Shown in pieces: positions 1-11,308 of a DNA stretch of 64,000 nt; the stretch's first letter is position 1; each line of letters opens with the position of its first letter. The stretch is from Macrophomina tecta (taxonomy: Eukaryota; Ascomycota; Dothideomycetes; Botryosphaeriales; Botryosphaeriaceae). Made by a program: the position numbers and the translations under genes. A model generated the notes under the pieces. The model saw nothing but the letters and a program-made list of their open reading frames with translations. It searched no databases and was not told the origin of the DNA. The stretch lies in the NCBI GenBank assembly GCA_024180945.1, contig JAKSGN010000002.1:2666001-2730000 (forward strand). The letters run 5' to 3'.

Positions 1-643
1 AAGACCGAGGAAAGCTCGGCCTTGAGGCCCTTGGTGAAGGTGTTGTCCAGCTCGACCTTGGTGTTCAGGACGTTGGCCGTGTTCCAGGACTCGGTGACGG
101 TGATGCCTGTGCTTGTCGAGATACGTATTAGCCCGGTTGTGTCCAGCCCTTGGGCCTCAGGCGGCCCTGGCACCCCCAGCAGTATGAAGTTGCAGTTAAA
201 GCCGTTTCTCTTTCTGATGGGTGCCAACAAGGTGAAGTGTTGGAGAGATATACCGTTAGAGAGAGCCTTCTTGCCCTCGACCTGTAGACATGCGCACACT
301 CGGTCAGCGGCTGGTCCGATGCGCGCGGGCGTGCGATGGGACCTACGGAGCCATTGATGGGGCCGTCGTGGGCGGAGGTGCCCTTGGTGGTGACAGCGAC
401 GCCGTTGGGGGACTTGAGCTTGACCTCAAGGACGGCTATCGCATCGCGTCAGTGGGAAGCCATAGGCAGGAGGGCATCGTCGCGCGGGGCATACCAGCAG
501 CGGCGTGGTAGAAGTCCTTGTTCAGGAGCTGGAGTACACAGGGTCAGCGCTGGCGGAGCAGAGAGGCTGGGCCAATTGCGCGCGCAATGCGAACGTACGT
601 CGTTGGCCGACTTGGGGATGTCGCTGAAGGCCGGGACGGACAT
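1..643 (-). CDS. Mitochondrial outer-membrane porin (VDAC), 5' part
   Basis: This is the N-terminal part of a voltage-dependent anion channel, the beta-barrel pore of the mitochondrial outer membrane; the gene runs off the left edge. Exons on the minus strand read 643-599, 528-495, 435-347, 281-254 and 106 to the edge, all joined by GT-AG introns in phase. The product opens with VPAFSDIPKSAND, then LLNKDFYHAAA, SPNGVAVTTKGTSAHDGPI and ESWNTANVLNTKVELDN, which follow the N-terminal helix and first strands of Neurospora and Aspergillus porin in order. The many small early exons are usual for fungal porin genes. The start is the only ATG that opens the conserved helix. About one third of the roughly 283-residue family length is present. 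Confidence 0.93.
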
Positions 644-3624
644 GGTGGCGGCGTTGCGGAGAAGAGGGTGGGAACTGGCAGGTCAGCGTCAGAGGGGCGG
701 CGCGATGAGAAGAGTGGTGATGCAGCCCTACCGATGATGTGCTTGGGCGAGGTGGTTGCGCTGGGGGAGTGCCTTGACTGGCGAAAACAAAAAGAGCTTG
801 GGGTCTGTCGTCGGCAACCCGTCGCGGAGCAATTCGGGGCACCACGTGCCCGCGCCCTCATGCACGCACTGGCTCGCTCGCTCGCGGTGAACCGCCCGGC
901 CTCTGCGCGCTCGCTCAAGCTCCCCGCGCTTTTCTGTTGGGATTCCCTGTATTGCTCCCTCCCTAACCGGCCTCGCGTCACTGCTGACCTGTCACTCTTA
1001 AGCTTCGACGCCTGGCCATTGGCTGCTCGTCTGTCATGCGCTGGCCTCCTCCTCTAGCACCAAGAAAGCGCAGCTTCAGGTCCTGCCCCCATCTTTCGCG
1101 CCTCTGGCTGAAGTCGTTCGCAGAGAAGCTATGACTCCTCCCCCGACCCACTTGGTCATGTTGATATCAAGCCCCATACTGTCTCCTTTTGTCCGCTTCT
1201 ACCGCCATCAGGAGACCCAGTGCCGCGCTTGTATCACATCACAAAAAGCTCGGCATTCAAAGGATCTCTGATCATCGCCCCTTTCGTTGTGTTAACTGTC
1301 TCGTCATGCTGCCACCGATTGTGCTTCTTCGATGCCATGTCGTCGGGGTTGGCTTGTTTCTGTGAGCACGGGTCGTGCTCTAGCCAGCCTGTGGAATCCC
1401 TTTGAATAGAGCAAACAGATCCCAGTGCTATGATTGCTGGGCACATATGTATGTTAGCGCTTAGTCGAGCACCTATGCGGGAGTGCACCGAGTTTGTTCA
1501 AGGCTACCCCGAATAAGAACCTCCAAGAACCTCCAGATTCATTCATGCTCTGCATGCCGGTGGACCACTCGTATCTTCCTGGCCCTATACCTCGATCCCA
1601 ATTTCATGCCACTTATTCCGTGTTTTTTCTTCAATCTATCTTTGACCCGATTCTCGGGGCTTCTTCAACATAGTGATGCGAATATGGTATTTTCTGCTAT
1701 CCGTAGCATAAGCCTTCGGGTTGTAATATTCCCACAACTCGGCATCGTATAGGCGTTCCAATGGCTTGAGGTGTCTTTTTTTTTTTTTTTTTCCTGGTTT
1801 TCGGATGGAGGAATGCCAAGAGCTAAAATGAGATATACACTGCAGTGCGCAATTCCCTTTGATCAGCATTTAAGCATCTGTCTAGAAATTAGATTGACCT
1901 GAAATGTAGAAGGGCTCCGGATAAGTGCATTCAAACTTCGCAGAAAGTTCAGTGGCGGTGGACGCATGCGACGCGGACGCATTCGCTATTGCGAAGTAAT
2001 TTGTAGAGCAGCACAGAACAATAGCTTAAATTTGCTTCCAGGTTCCGCAGAGTCTTTCTGGAAATATGCGGGCGGGCCATACCTTACCATGTTCTCCAGC
2101 CCCTTTAAACAGAAAGTTCAGCAGTCACTGAGTCATCTTCCCGAGGCTCGTCATCAGCCTGAGTTCTTCTCACCAGTTTTCCACACATGTTGCCCTGAAT
2201 CTTTCCCATATCTGTTCTGTTAAGGTAAATTCGGAACGGCTCGCCTTTTGAAGGACAGAAGAGAGGGCAGATCAGCCACCAGGGAGAATACAGGCACTAT
2301 TACTGGAGATTCTGCATCGTAGAATCTTCGAATGCCTTCACAAACCACTTATAGACAGGGGGAGAAAGACTCAAGGTTTATGCGCTATCGTTCTCGTATA
2401 TTGCTAGACAAGATAGTGCGCAGTCGGCGGATGGTGTCGTTAGCCTATCCAGAACCAACGGAGCGGCGCCGCTCGTGTAGTCTCGAATTGCTCAGCTCTT
2501 CTACTGTATGCATAGTAACCATGAGCGTGCGTTCCCACATGTTTTGAGAACTGTTTTCTTGTGGCTTCCAATGGTATTCAAAGTCAGCGAAGGCTTTGTG
2601 TGTGGTTTGTGTTAATACCACTCTGCAAGGCTATTATCAAAGGGTCTGCTCTGTGTTGAGAGACGTGCCGTGTATCCATCATCAATGCTTCAGCATGGGG
2701 CTTATAACGCTGTGGCTCATAGACGTCTCAGTATCTTCCAGATGGAAGTAGAGAGAATGTACTTAATGTTGTACTGGTAGCATCTGCGGGTCGTGTAGCC
2801 CATCTACAGAAGGAAAAGGTTTGATTTGACGAGGCGAACACATTGGATTTCCCTAGACATCCTCTCGTAAGGAAGTATTGTGCAAGGGATAACCAGATTC
2901 CCAGTCGCGAGCTTTATATAAATGAGGCCGTGGAGGCTACATCACTCGATCCATTTGCGCTGTTCTTTCCCAACCAAAATTTCCCAGACTATTCTCCCAG
3001 TCCCATAATCAAGCCATTTGGGTATGTGGGTTTGCCCAACAAGCAGGCTCTGGCTCGTTACTAAGCGGGCGAATCTAAAGTTGGGAAAAGGGAGTCCGAA
3101 AGGTCTCAAATGAGAGGATATCTCCGTACCCACGGAAGTGCTCCCGCTTTTGGTGAGCGAGCAATGTCGCTGAGAAGCAATCAGCTGCGATGAGGTATCA
3201 TGTGCTCTGAACCAGGTTGACAAAAGGGTCTGAAGGCGCTCAGACATTCGACTACCACAGGAAGAACTTTGAGCACCTCACTTTCGCCGTCGATATGGAG
3301 CCGAGCTGCGCTGGTGATACGGCGTTTTACCAAGTAGCATGCCGTTCAATTGCCTCAAATCTACCAGACAGACCTAAAATGCGTCGAATCCATGACCCCA
3401 TGTGGAAGAGCGCGTAAGAAGCACCCAAGAACCCGTGCCTATGATGGCCCCATTTTGATTCGCCGACCAAAAAGTGAAGACCCAAAAGATAGTCAGACCC
3501 AAAACACCGTCGCTTGATGCGATGAAAATAGTTCCGCTCCGACAAACGCCCCGCAAAGGAATGCAGTAATCATTTCACTCATGAGCTCTGAAACACGCGT
3601 AGGCTCTGTAATCACAGTCGGCAT
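644..3624. other. Gene-poor intergenic stretch
   Basis: About 3 kb between the porin start and the YPI1 stop. The part next to porin should hold its promoter and leader. The open frames here are short, overlap on both strands, and show no recognisable domain or sensible splice structure. A 17-nt T run lies at 1776-1792. I see no gene. Confidence 0.6.
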
Positions 3625-4186
3625 CTAGTTGCCACTGCTGCTCTTGTTCTTGGTGTAGTTTGGCATCTTCTCGTAGGCGTTCGGGCTGCGCTTGCGAGCC
3701 TTCTTGGGGCCGCTGCTGTTGCCGGCGTGGCTGTGGTGCGCGCGGCCGCGACCGCTGTTGGTGGGGCGGGCGGTGCTGTTGTCGGGCTCGCTGTCCGAGT
3801 CGTCGTCGGAGGACGAGTCGTCAGAGGACTCGTCGGAAGATTCGCCAAACTCGCGTTGCTTGTGGTAGATGCAGCAGACTGAAGGAGAGGCATTGTCAGC
3901 TTTGTGCGTGCCATACTCGTATTGGGTAAAACCCCATTCCTGGGCATGGGGGCGGGAGCACCGGAAAACTTGAGCGCGTACCTTTTGACGACTTCTTGCC
4001 CATGCCCTCGTTGTCGATGACGTCCTCGGCCCATTGGATGTGGCGGCGTTGCGACGCCTGAGCGCGGAGGCGCAGAGTTCCCGAGGGCAGGCTCAGCGGT
4101 GAGGCTGCAGGTTCGGTGGTGGCGATGGAGCCGTTTGAGGCTGACGCCTCGGAAGTGCGCAGCGCGGAGACAGGGGTGTTGGACAT
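3625..4186 (-). CDS. ypi1: Type 1 phosphatase inhibitor YPI1 / PPP1R11 family
   Basis: A small regulator that binds the catalytic subunit of protein phosphatase 1 (Glc7 in yeast) in the nucleus. Two exons, 4186-3982 and 3878-3625, give 152 residues. The family core is complete: the PP1-docking motif HIQW at residues 49-52, then [16 protein letters not shown], and across the intron [17 protein letters not shown], the Cys-containing signature shared with human inhibitor-3. A serine/aspartate-rich stretch follows, then a basic C-terminus ([19 protein letters not shown]). The intron splits the codon after KKSSK in phase 1 with donor GTACGC and acceptor CAG. The N-terminal 40 residues are Ser/Ala-rich and probably disordered. 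The next gene upstream is CRM1, divergent and 2.2 kb away. Confidence 0.92.
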
Positions 4187-6416
4187 GGTTGTGGAGGTGG
4201 GTGTGTGTGTGGGAGGAAGGGTGATCAACGGTTGCGCAAAGGGTGAGGAGGCGGCGACGGCTTGTGTGAAAGAGGCGGCGAGAGGGCGAGAATTGTCTTG
4301 GGCGAGTGGTGGACGTGCTGATATGCGAGACAGACGCGTCTGCTATTGGAGGAGGTTGGCGAGGGAGAGTGCTGTATATGTACGGCTTCGTTGTCCCGTG
4401 ATGATTTGCCTGGCTGGGGGGGAAAGGCGAGGTGACGAGCATGCAGCGCCTTAGCGGCGCTTGGCTTGGGCGAAAGCTTGGGTCCTTGTCTCCGCCGCGG
4501 TGCGCCCAACTGCGTCATACCGCCTTTACAAAGTAGGTTGATATGCACTGCATGAACAGCCCGTAGGCTGTCGACGCTGCTTGAAACGACGCGTGATTCA
4601 CTGCCGCATTTTTGCAGGGGCTTACACTGGTTTTTGGGGAGAAGACCCTGGAGTTGGAGGTCGAAGGGTCCGCGGGCACTCGATCTCTGCGGCACAAGCG
4701 ATCGCAATTAGACACTTTCTCCCTGCATCTTCCCGACCATTTGTTTATTAGATAGCCCGCCCCACGAACGCCCTAGAACTGCTGGCAGTCGGCGCCGTCG
4801 CTCGTAGCTCCTTCACAGTGGCCACGTGCCATGTCCTGATTTATTTTAGCCCTCTGCCTCGGATATCACCGAGGCCTGAGCTGGCCGACTGTGGCGGTCC
4901 GCTACCGTGCGAGCGCGGGGTCGCTGCGAATTCGTGGCCGCTCCGCAACGCCATCACCGCACTATCGCGTGTTGCTGCTTTGGGCGCCGTAGCAGAGAGG
5001 GCACGGACGCTGCCGGCGAACCGGTCAACCCATTTTTCATGTCCATCTGCCTATTCCACCCCCTGGTAGTCTTGGGATAATGTGGATATCCGGACATCGC
5101 GTGAGCAGCAGTACGACGTGATGTCATGGCGAAGTCAATTCGTTAGTAACAGGCTCGGGAAGCAGTCAATTCCGTCTCGAACCTGTGTCCTGTATACACC
5201 TACTATCAATTGCCCTTGCAGTGCGCAGTGTAAGCGTTCGCTCGGCTGCAGATGCCCAGAGCAACTGCTGATTCACACGGGCTTTGCTCCTGCTGCGTAC
5301 CTGTGCTCGCTGCTGGGCGATACCATGTCTGTTGATACAACGAGCTAGCGCGCGTCTGCTACCTTCCCGCCATGCGCATTTGCGCAGCTGGGAAGATCGT
5401 GGGGTAGGATGTAACGTCGATTGCTCTGATTCATCAATGACAAGTAAATCTGGATATTTTTGCCATATGCGACCAAGCAGACAGGATACGCCAGATCGCT
5501 GTTCATACGTGGTCCTGGAAAAGTGTGGGTACAAAACAGCATGGCGTTTGTGCCGTGGCCTTGCTTGAAGGGACAGGACAGAAAGCGCGCAGACTTCTTT
5601 TCAGCTGCCCCCAGGCCATTCCACATCCACACTGTCGCGGATGTTTCGAGTGCCGTGACTGCCTAAGTCTCATGATAGGCCGGTGTGTGGCACAGCTCCG
5701 GCGGCCACGGTCGCTGGCTGTGATAGGAACTGCGGAGGAGACGAAGCAGCCAGGCTCACGGACCAGCTTGCCCTGTGGACGTTGAGCACCCCGCGCAAGC
5801 TAGCGCACCGCCGCGAGAAGAATGCTTCGAACGGGCAGCCTGCTAAATATGCAGAGGAAGTGCAGCATCGCAAAAGGCCGGTCGTGAGTCAGGTTCCGGG
5901 AGAGTGAATGGTTCATTTATCAGCTCGGCGCGAGGGCGGGAACGGCGAAGCAAATGAGAGCGCTGTTGATGGGGAGTGGAGCTTTCCAGCAAATCCTTTA
6001 GCTCAGCTGGCAACGCCGCCCGGTCGGATAATTGTAAACCCTCACGGCGGAACCGTGAAGCAGCAGAGGTGTCGACGCTACTGCACGTCCTTCTTATCCG
6101 TCGTCACCTTTTCGCGTGCATCTACCTCTCTCCTTCGCCACGTCGAGCCCTTTCCCTCTCTCGAGCACCGCCTGCGCCCCCCCCACTGCCTCCTCTTCCA
6201 CGTGCTTCGCGGACCCTCCACCAGGCAGCCTGTGCCCGCGCGTCCGACCTTGCCCCGCCATCCCATCGTGTTACGTCCCGCGCCGAGCAAACGTACCACT
6301 CCCTCCCCTCCGCGCATGATCACGACGCCCCGGCATTGAGCGCGCGCCTTTGCATACTCACACCCGAGCCCCTCCTGGTCTAGTCCGAGCCGTATCTTCC
6401 AAGTCCAGCTCTCAAG
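4187..6416. other. Intergenic region between divergent ypi1 and crm1
   Basis: About 2.2 kb that must hold both promoters. The end next to crm1 (about 6080-6410) is pyrimidine-rich, as in fungal leaders. A 7-codon upstream ORF begins with ATG at 6316 and stops at 6339. No convincing gene is seen; open frames are short and unsupported. Confidence 0.5.
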
Positions 6417-9400
6417 ATGTCCATGTCAATCGAGGAGCTGGACGCTACCGTCCGCGCCTTCTACGAGGGCAGAGGCGACACCGTACGTGCCCCGACGCGT
6501 CTCTCTGTGCGCATCCTGGACTGAAGCTAACGCCGAGTCGCTCTACAGCAAAAGCAAGCGCAGGCCACGTTGAACCAGGTACGATCGCACACCCTCACCT
6601 AACCCCGCCTACATCGCTCTAACTAAAATGTGGTATAGTTCAAAGAAAACCCGGACGCATGGTTGCTCGTCGACAAGATATTACAGGATGCTCAGTACCC
6701 GCAGACAAAGTGCAAGTAACCGGCACCGCCTTCGAATCGCAAATGAGGCTGACTGTCCGATAGATTTGGGTTTGCAGGTTCTGGACAACGTTATCATGAC
6801 GAGGTGGAAGGTTCTTCCCAGGGATCAGTGTCAAGGTGGGTGATGGCGCATCTATGCGCTTGTGACATGCGCGCTGAACAATGGCAGGTATCCGTAACTT
6901 TGTCGTCAACTTCATCATCCAGACTTCCAGTACCGAAGAGAGCCTTAGGAACCAGCGCACCCTCCTGAACAAGCTCAACCTCGTCCTCGTCTCCATCCTG
7001 AAGCAGGAATGGCCTCACAACTGGCCCACCTTCATCAACGAGATCATCTCGTCATGCCACAGCAGTCTCCCCATCTGCGAGAACAACATGGTTATCCTCA
7101 GGCTTTTGTCGGAAGAAGTCTTCGACTACTCGGCGGACCAGATGACTTCTACCAAGACGAAAGAGCTGAAGCAGAGCATGTGCGACGAGTTCACCTCCAT
7201 TTATCAACTCTGCTCCGAGGTCCTGAGAACTGCTGAGCAGGCATCACTCATCAAGGCAACCCTGGAGACACTATTGCGCTTCCTCAACTGGATCCCACTT
7301 GGCTACATCTTCGAGACTCCGCCGAGCGGAATCAGCCTCATCGAGACCTTGCGCAGCAGATTCTTGGAGGTCCCTGAGTTCCGCAACATCACTCTCAAGT
7401 GCTTGACCGAAATTGCTGGTTTGCACACAGAGCCGGCGTACAACGAGAAGCTCGTTCAGATGTTCACCGAAACCCTCACCGAGATTTCCAAGATCATCCC
7501 ACTCTCTATGGACCTGAAGAGTACATACGCGCAAAGCAACAGCAGGGACCAGGAATTTGTTCAGAATCTGGCCCTGTTCCTGTGCAACTTCTTCTCGATG
7601 CATCTGAGCATTATCGAGAACTTGCCCAACCGCGATTTCCTCATTCACGGCCACTTTTACCTGATCCGCATCAGCCAGATCGACGATCGTGAGATATTCA
7701 AGATTTGCTTGGAATACTGGACAAAACTTGTTTCAGAACTGTACGATGAGATGCAGCAGCTCCCGATTGGGGACATCAACCCGCTGATCAATATGGGTAT
7801 CGGCGGTATGTCAAACGGCGGCGCGCGCGACCCGGCGCTGCTTGCCAACTACCCCCTGCGTAAGCACAAGTATGCCGAGGTGCTCTCCAACCTGCGCCAG
7901 GTGATGATCGAGAAGATGGTCAGGCCCGAAGAGGTCCTGATCGTTGAGAACGATGAGGGTGAAATTGTTCGCGAGTTCGTCAAGGAGAGTGATACTATCC
8001 AGCTGTACAAATCGACGAGGGAGTGCTTGGTCTTCTTGACCCACTTGGATGTCAACGACACGGAACAGATTATGTCTGAAAAGCTCGCTAGACAAGTCGA
8101 CGGTACGGAATGGTCGTGGGCTAACTGCAATACCCTCTGCTGGGCTATCGGGTCGATTTCTGGTGCGATGAACGAGGAGACCGAGAAGAGGTTCCTGGTC
8201 ACCGTTATCAAGGATCTACTTGGCCTCACGGAGATGAAACGCGGCAAGGACAACAAGGCGGTCGTTGCATCCAACATCATGTACATTGTCGGCCAGTACC
8301 CGAGGTTCTTGAAGGCTCACTGGAAGTTCCTCAAGACCGTTGTCAACAAGCTGTTCGAATTCATGCACGAGACCCACGAGGGTGTCCAGGACATGGCCTG
8401 CGATACGTTCATCAAGATCGCCAACAAGTGTCGGCGCCACTTCGTAGCCCTTCAGCCTGGCGAGACGGAGCCCTTCATCGACGAAATCGTCCGGAACCTC
8501 CGCAAGATCACCATGGACCTTTCCCCCCAGCAGATCCACACCTTTTACGAGGCTTGCGGCTACATGATCAGCGCCCAGGGCCAAAAGAGCATCCAAGAGC
8601 GTCTCATTCAGGAGCTCATGTCGCTCCCCAACGCTGCCTGGGACTCCATCATCCAGTCGGCGAACAACGACCCGAGCATCCTCCAGGACGGCGAGACCAT
8701 CAAGATTATCGGCAACATCATGAAAACAAACGTGGCTGCTTGCACGTCCATCGGCAGCTACTTCTATCCTCAGATTGGCCGTATCTATCTAGATATGTTG
8801 ACCATGTATCGCGCAGCAAGTGGCTTGATTGATGAAGCCGTTCAACGTGACGGCAACATTGCAACAAAGATGCCTAAGGTCCGCGGTCTTCGTACGATCA
8901 AGAAGGAGATTTTGAAGCTCATCAACACGTACGTGGAGAGAGCCGACGACTTGGAGATGGTCCATAATACGCTGGTTCCCGGCTTGCTGGAGGCTGTTCT
9001 CCTCGATTACAAGCGCAACGTCCCTGATGCCCGCGAAGCCGAAGTGCTGAACGTCATGACGACTATCATTAACAAGCTACATGTACGTTGGAGACCTAAT
9101 CTCAGCCGATTCATGCAAACATTTGTATTTGCATCCCCTTGCACGCGTAGAGAAGCTGCTAACTTTTCACAGAGCTTGATGGAGGACCAGATTATGAACA
9201 TCATGGATGCGGTTTTCGAGTGCACTCTGGACATGATCAACAAGGACTTCTCCGAATACCCAGATCACCGTGTGGAGTTTTTCAAGCTCCTGCGCACCAT
9301 CAATCTCCGCTGTTTTCCTGCGCTCCTCAAGCTCGACGCACGCTCGTTCAAGTTCGTCATCGACTCCTGCATGTGGGCTAGCAAGCATGACAACCGCGAG

Positions 9401-10017
9401 GTCGAGGGTGCTGGTCTCATGATGTGCTTTGAGCTCGTGACCAACATGTCGGAGACGGATGCACAGACCTGCAACGCCTTCTTCCAGAGCTTCTACACGA
9501 CCATCCTGCAGGATGTTTTCTTCGTGTTGACAGACAGCGACCACAAGGCTGGCTTCAAGCACCAGTCGATCCTGCTTGCCAAGATGTTCTGGCTTGTTGA
9601 GTCTGGCAAGATTGCCGGACCTATCTATACGGCGGATATGGCACCGGCGGGTACTTCGAACAGGGATTTCCTCAAGAACTTCACCGGCAATCTTTTGGCA
9701 AATGCCTTCCCCAACCTCCAAGCGTGAGTGTCTCCTTGCTGGTGGGCTGTCAGTTGGATAGGGCTAACTGGAGAGGCAGTGTCCAAATTTCGAACTTCAT
9801 AGACGGGCTGCTTGCAAACAACTCGGACTTGAACCGCTTCAAGCTCATTCTCCGTGACTTCCTCATTTCGCTGAAGGAATTTGCGGGCGACAACGCGGAG
9901 CTCTTCGCGGAAGAGCGCGAGCAGGCGGCCAAGGCGGCCAAGGACCAGGAGCGCGAGCGTGCGATGAAGGTTGGCGGTCTGCTGAAGCCGTCGGAGTTGG
10001 ATGACGACGAGCTATGA
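6417..10017 (+). CDS. crm1: Exportin-1 (CRM1), nuclear export receptor
   Basis: Karyopherin that carries leucine-rich NES cargoes out of the nucleus with Ran-GTP. Seven exons (6417-6482, 6549-6578, 6639-6711, 6764-6835, 6888-9082, 9173-9723, 9780-10017) give 1074 residues, the usual CRM1 length. The N-terminus has the importin-beta-like segment (NPDAWLLVDKILQDAQYPQT, LGLQVLDNVIMTRWKVLP). The NES-groove region reads KRGKDNKAVVASNIMYIVGQ and QYPRFLKAHWKFLKTVVNKL, and the C-terminal region contains FKLILRDFLISLKEFAGDN. The residue matching human Cys528 is Thr (about residue 528), as in budding yeast, so leptomycin B should not bind covalently. Intron 3 starts with GC rather than GT; only that reading restores TKYLGLQVLDN. 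Confidence 0.97.
6712..6763 (+). other. GC-AG intron in crm1
   Basis: The third crm1 intron has the 5' sequence GCAAGT after exon base T, and ends in TAG. The nearby GT alternatives leave exon 3 in a phase that cannot join the conserved LGLQVLDN frame. GCAAGT is the strong consensus of the minor GC-AG class spliced by the normal spliceosome. Confidence 0.85.
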
Positions 10018-11308
10018 CTTGACCAAGAGCTGGGGACGAGCGTTGCGGTTCGTACACAGTTTGACCAGAGTGCAAGCACGTCTAGTGGGACCAAAGTCCG
10101 GCGCGGCAGCGTTGACCTTGACGGGTGGGACGCCTACGGGCTATGAGCGAGCTACTTCTCGACTGACGCCTAATTGCAGCGCTTGGCGTCCAGGGACATT
10201 TTCCGATTTCAAGCGAAGGAAAGGATACCAGCTCTCATTTGTTGTCTTATCAATAAGTTTCCAAGCAAAACACGGCAGAAACGGGCAGCGGTGAAGAGGG
10301 CCGATTGGCTGAGGCGGAAAGAAGGGGGTGTGGAAGAGCATGTGCGCGACCTCATCCCACTAAGAAAATACAGACAGATGGAGGGCCGATTTCGACACGG
10401 ATTGTGGGAGGACTTCGTATTATAGAATAGTTGGTGTAGTCCTCCTGGATGGCGGTTCAGACTTTTCATAGAACCCTCCGCTGCATCTTGCTGTCATTCT
10501 GATCAGTGTGATTCTCGTACCTGCATATGTTGGAGGTGTGGCGCGCCAACGCAGCTGAGCATCGAGAGCACGGGCGATACTTGGACTCCCGGGCGTGCGG
10601 GTAGCCGTGTGTGTTGGAGCTCCGAGTACACGACGACCCAGCGGCGCGGGTTGGGCAGGAACACATGTGACATGACGTCATGGCGCGCACGGCAGATTTT
10701 GCTTTTTTCGGCAGCGGCGCCTCTGTCGCCAGTGCGGCGCCCCCAGGCACCGGCGAGGGCGTGAGAGAGGAGAGGGACATGGTGTTTGTGCTCCGGGCGC
10801 TCGCGGTCGGCCGTAGTGACAGCGGCCGGTTTCGGGATAGCGCGCTGCAAGGCTTGGACACGTTTTCGAGCAGCGGCCGCCATTGGCTGACCTCTGGCTG
10901 ACTACTTCGCGCTCTCTCTCGTGGACGCCGGCCGACAGGCCGACATGGGCTCCAACGCGACAGCTGCATACCACCGCAGTTTGAATTTTGTCCCCTCCGC
11001 GTGACTCTCACATGCACGTCACCCTCGCTCGTCCAATTGCTGTGCCGCCACGAGTCGCCGTGACCGCCAGCAGCTCTCAGGGTTCGCCATCGACCAAACG
11101 TCTTCCGTTTTTGACTCCTGCAGCGGCCAGCAACCCTCTTGACCACGGAACTACCCCGCCTGCCACCCTTCGGTCCCGCCTCTCTGTTGTGAGAGACATC
11201 GGCATCGAACGCCAGTCTTCTCCTGCGCCCTGTCGGCCCGCCCGTCAGGCCGCCGGTGCGCTCCCCGACCCTCTGTCCAGCGCCAGAGCTGCTTGATATT
11301 CGTGCACC
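10018..11308. promoter_or_regulatory. Intergenic region upstream of the NUC-2 homologue
   Basis: About 1.3 kb holding the 3' flank of crm1 and the promoter/leader of the next gene. A perfect palindromic CRE, TGACGTCA, lies at 10673-10680, and CACGTT, a weak form of the basic-helix-loop-helix phosphate-response site, at 10859-10864. Both are short enough to occur by chance. A long minus-strand open frame here is GC-driven and has no family features. Confidence 0.4.

Noticed and set aside
10673..10680. CRE palindrome as evidence for cAMP control of the NUC-2 homologue
   Set aside because: A perfect 8-mer is expected about once in this length by chance, and a second copy lies far from any gene; kept only as a site note.
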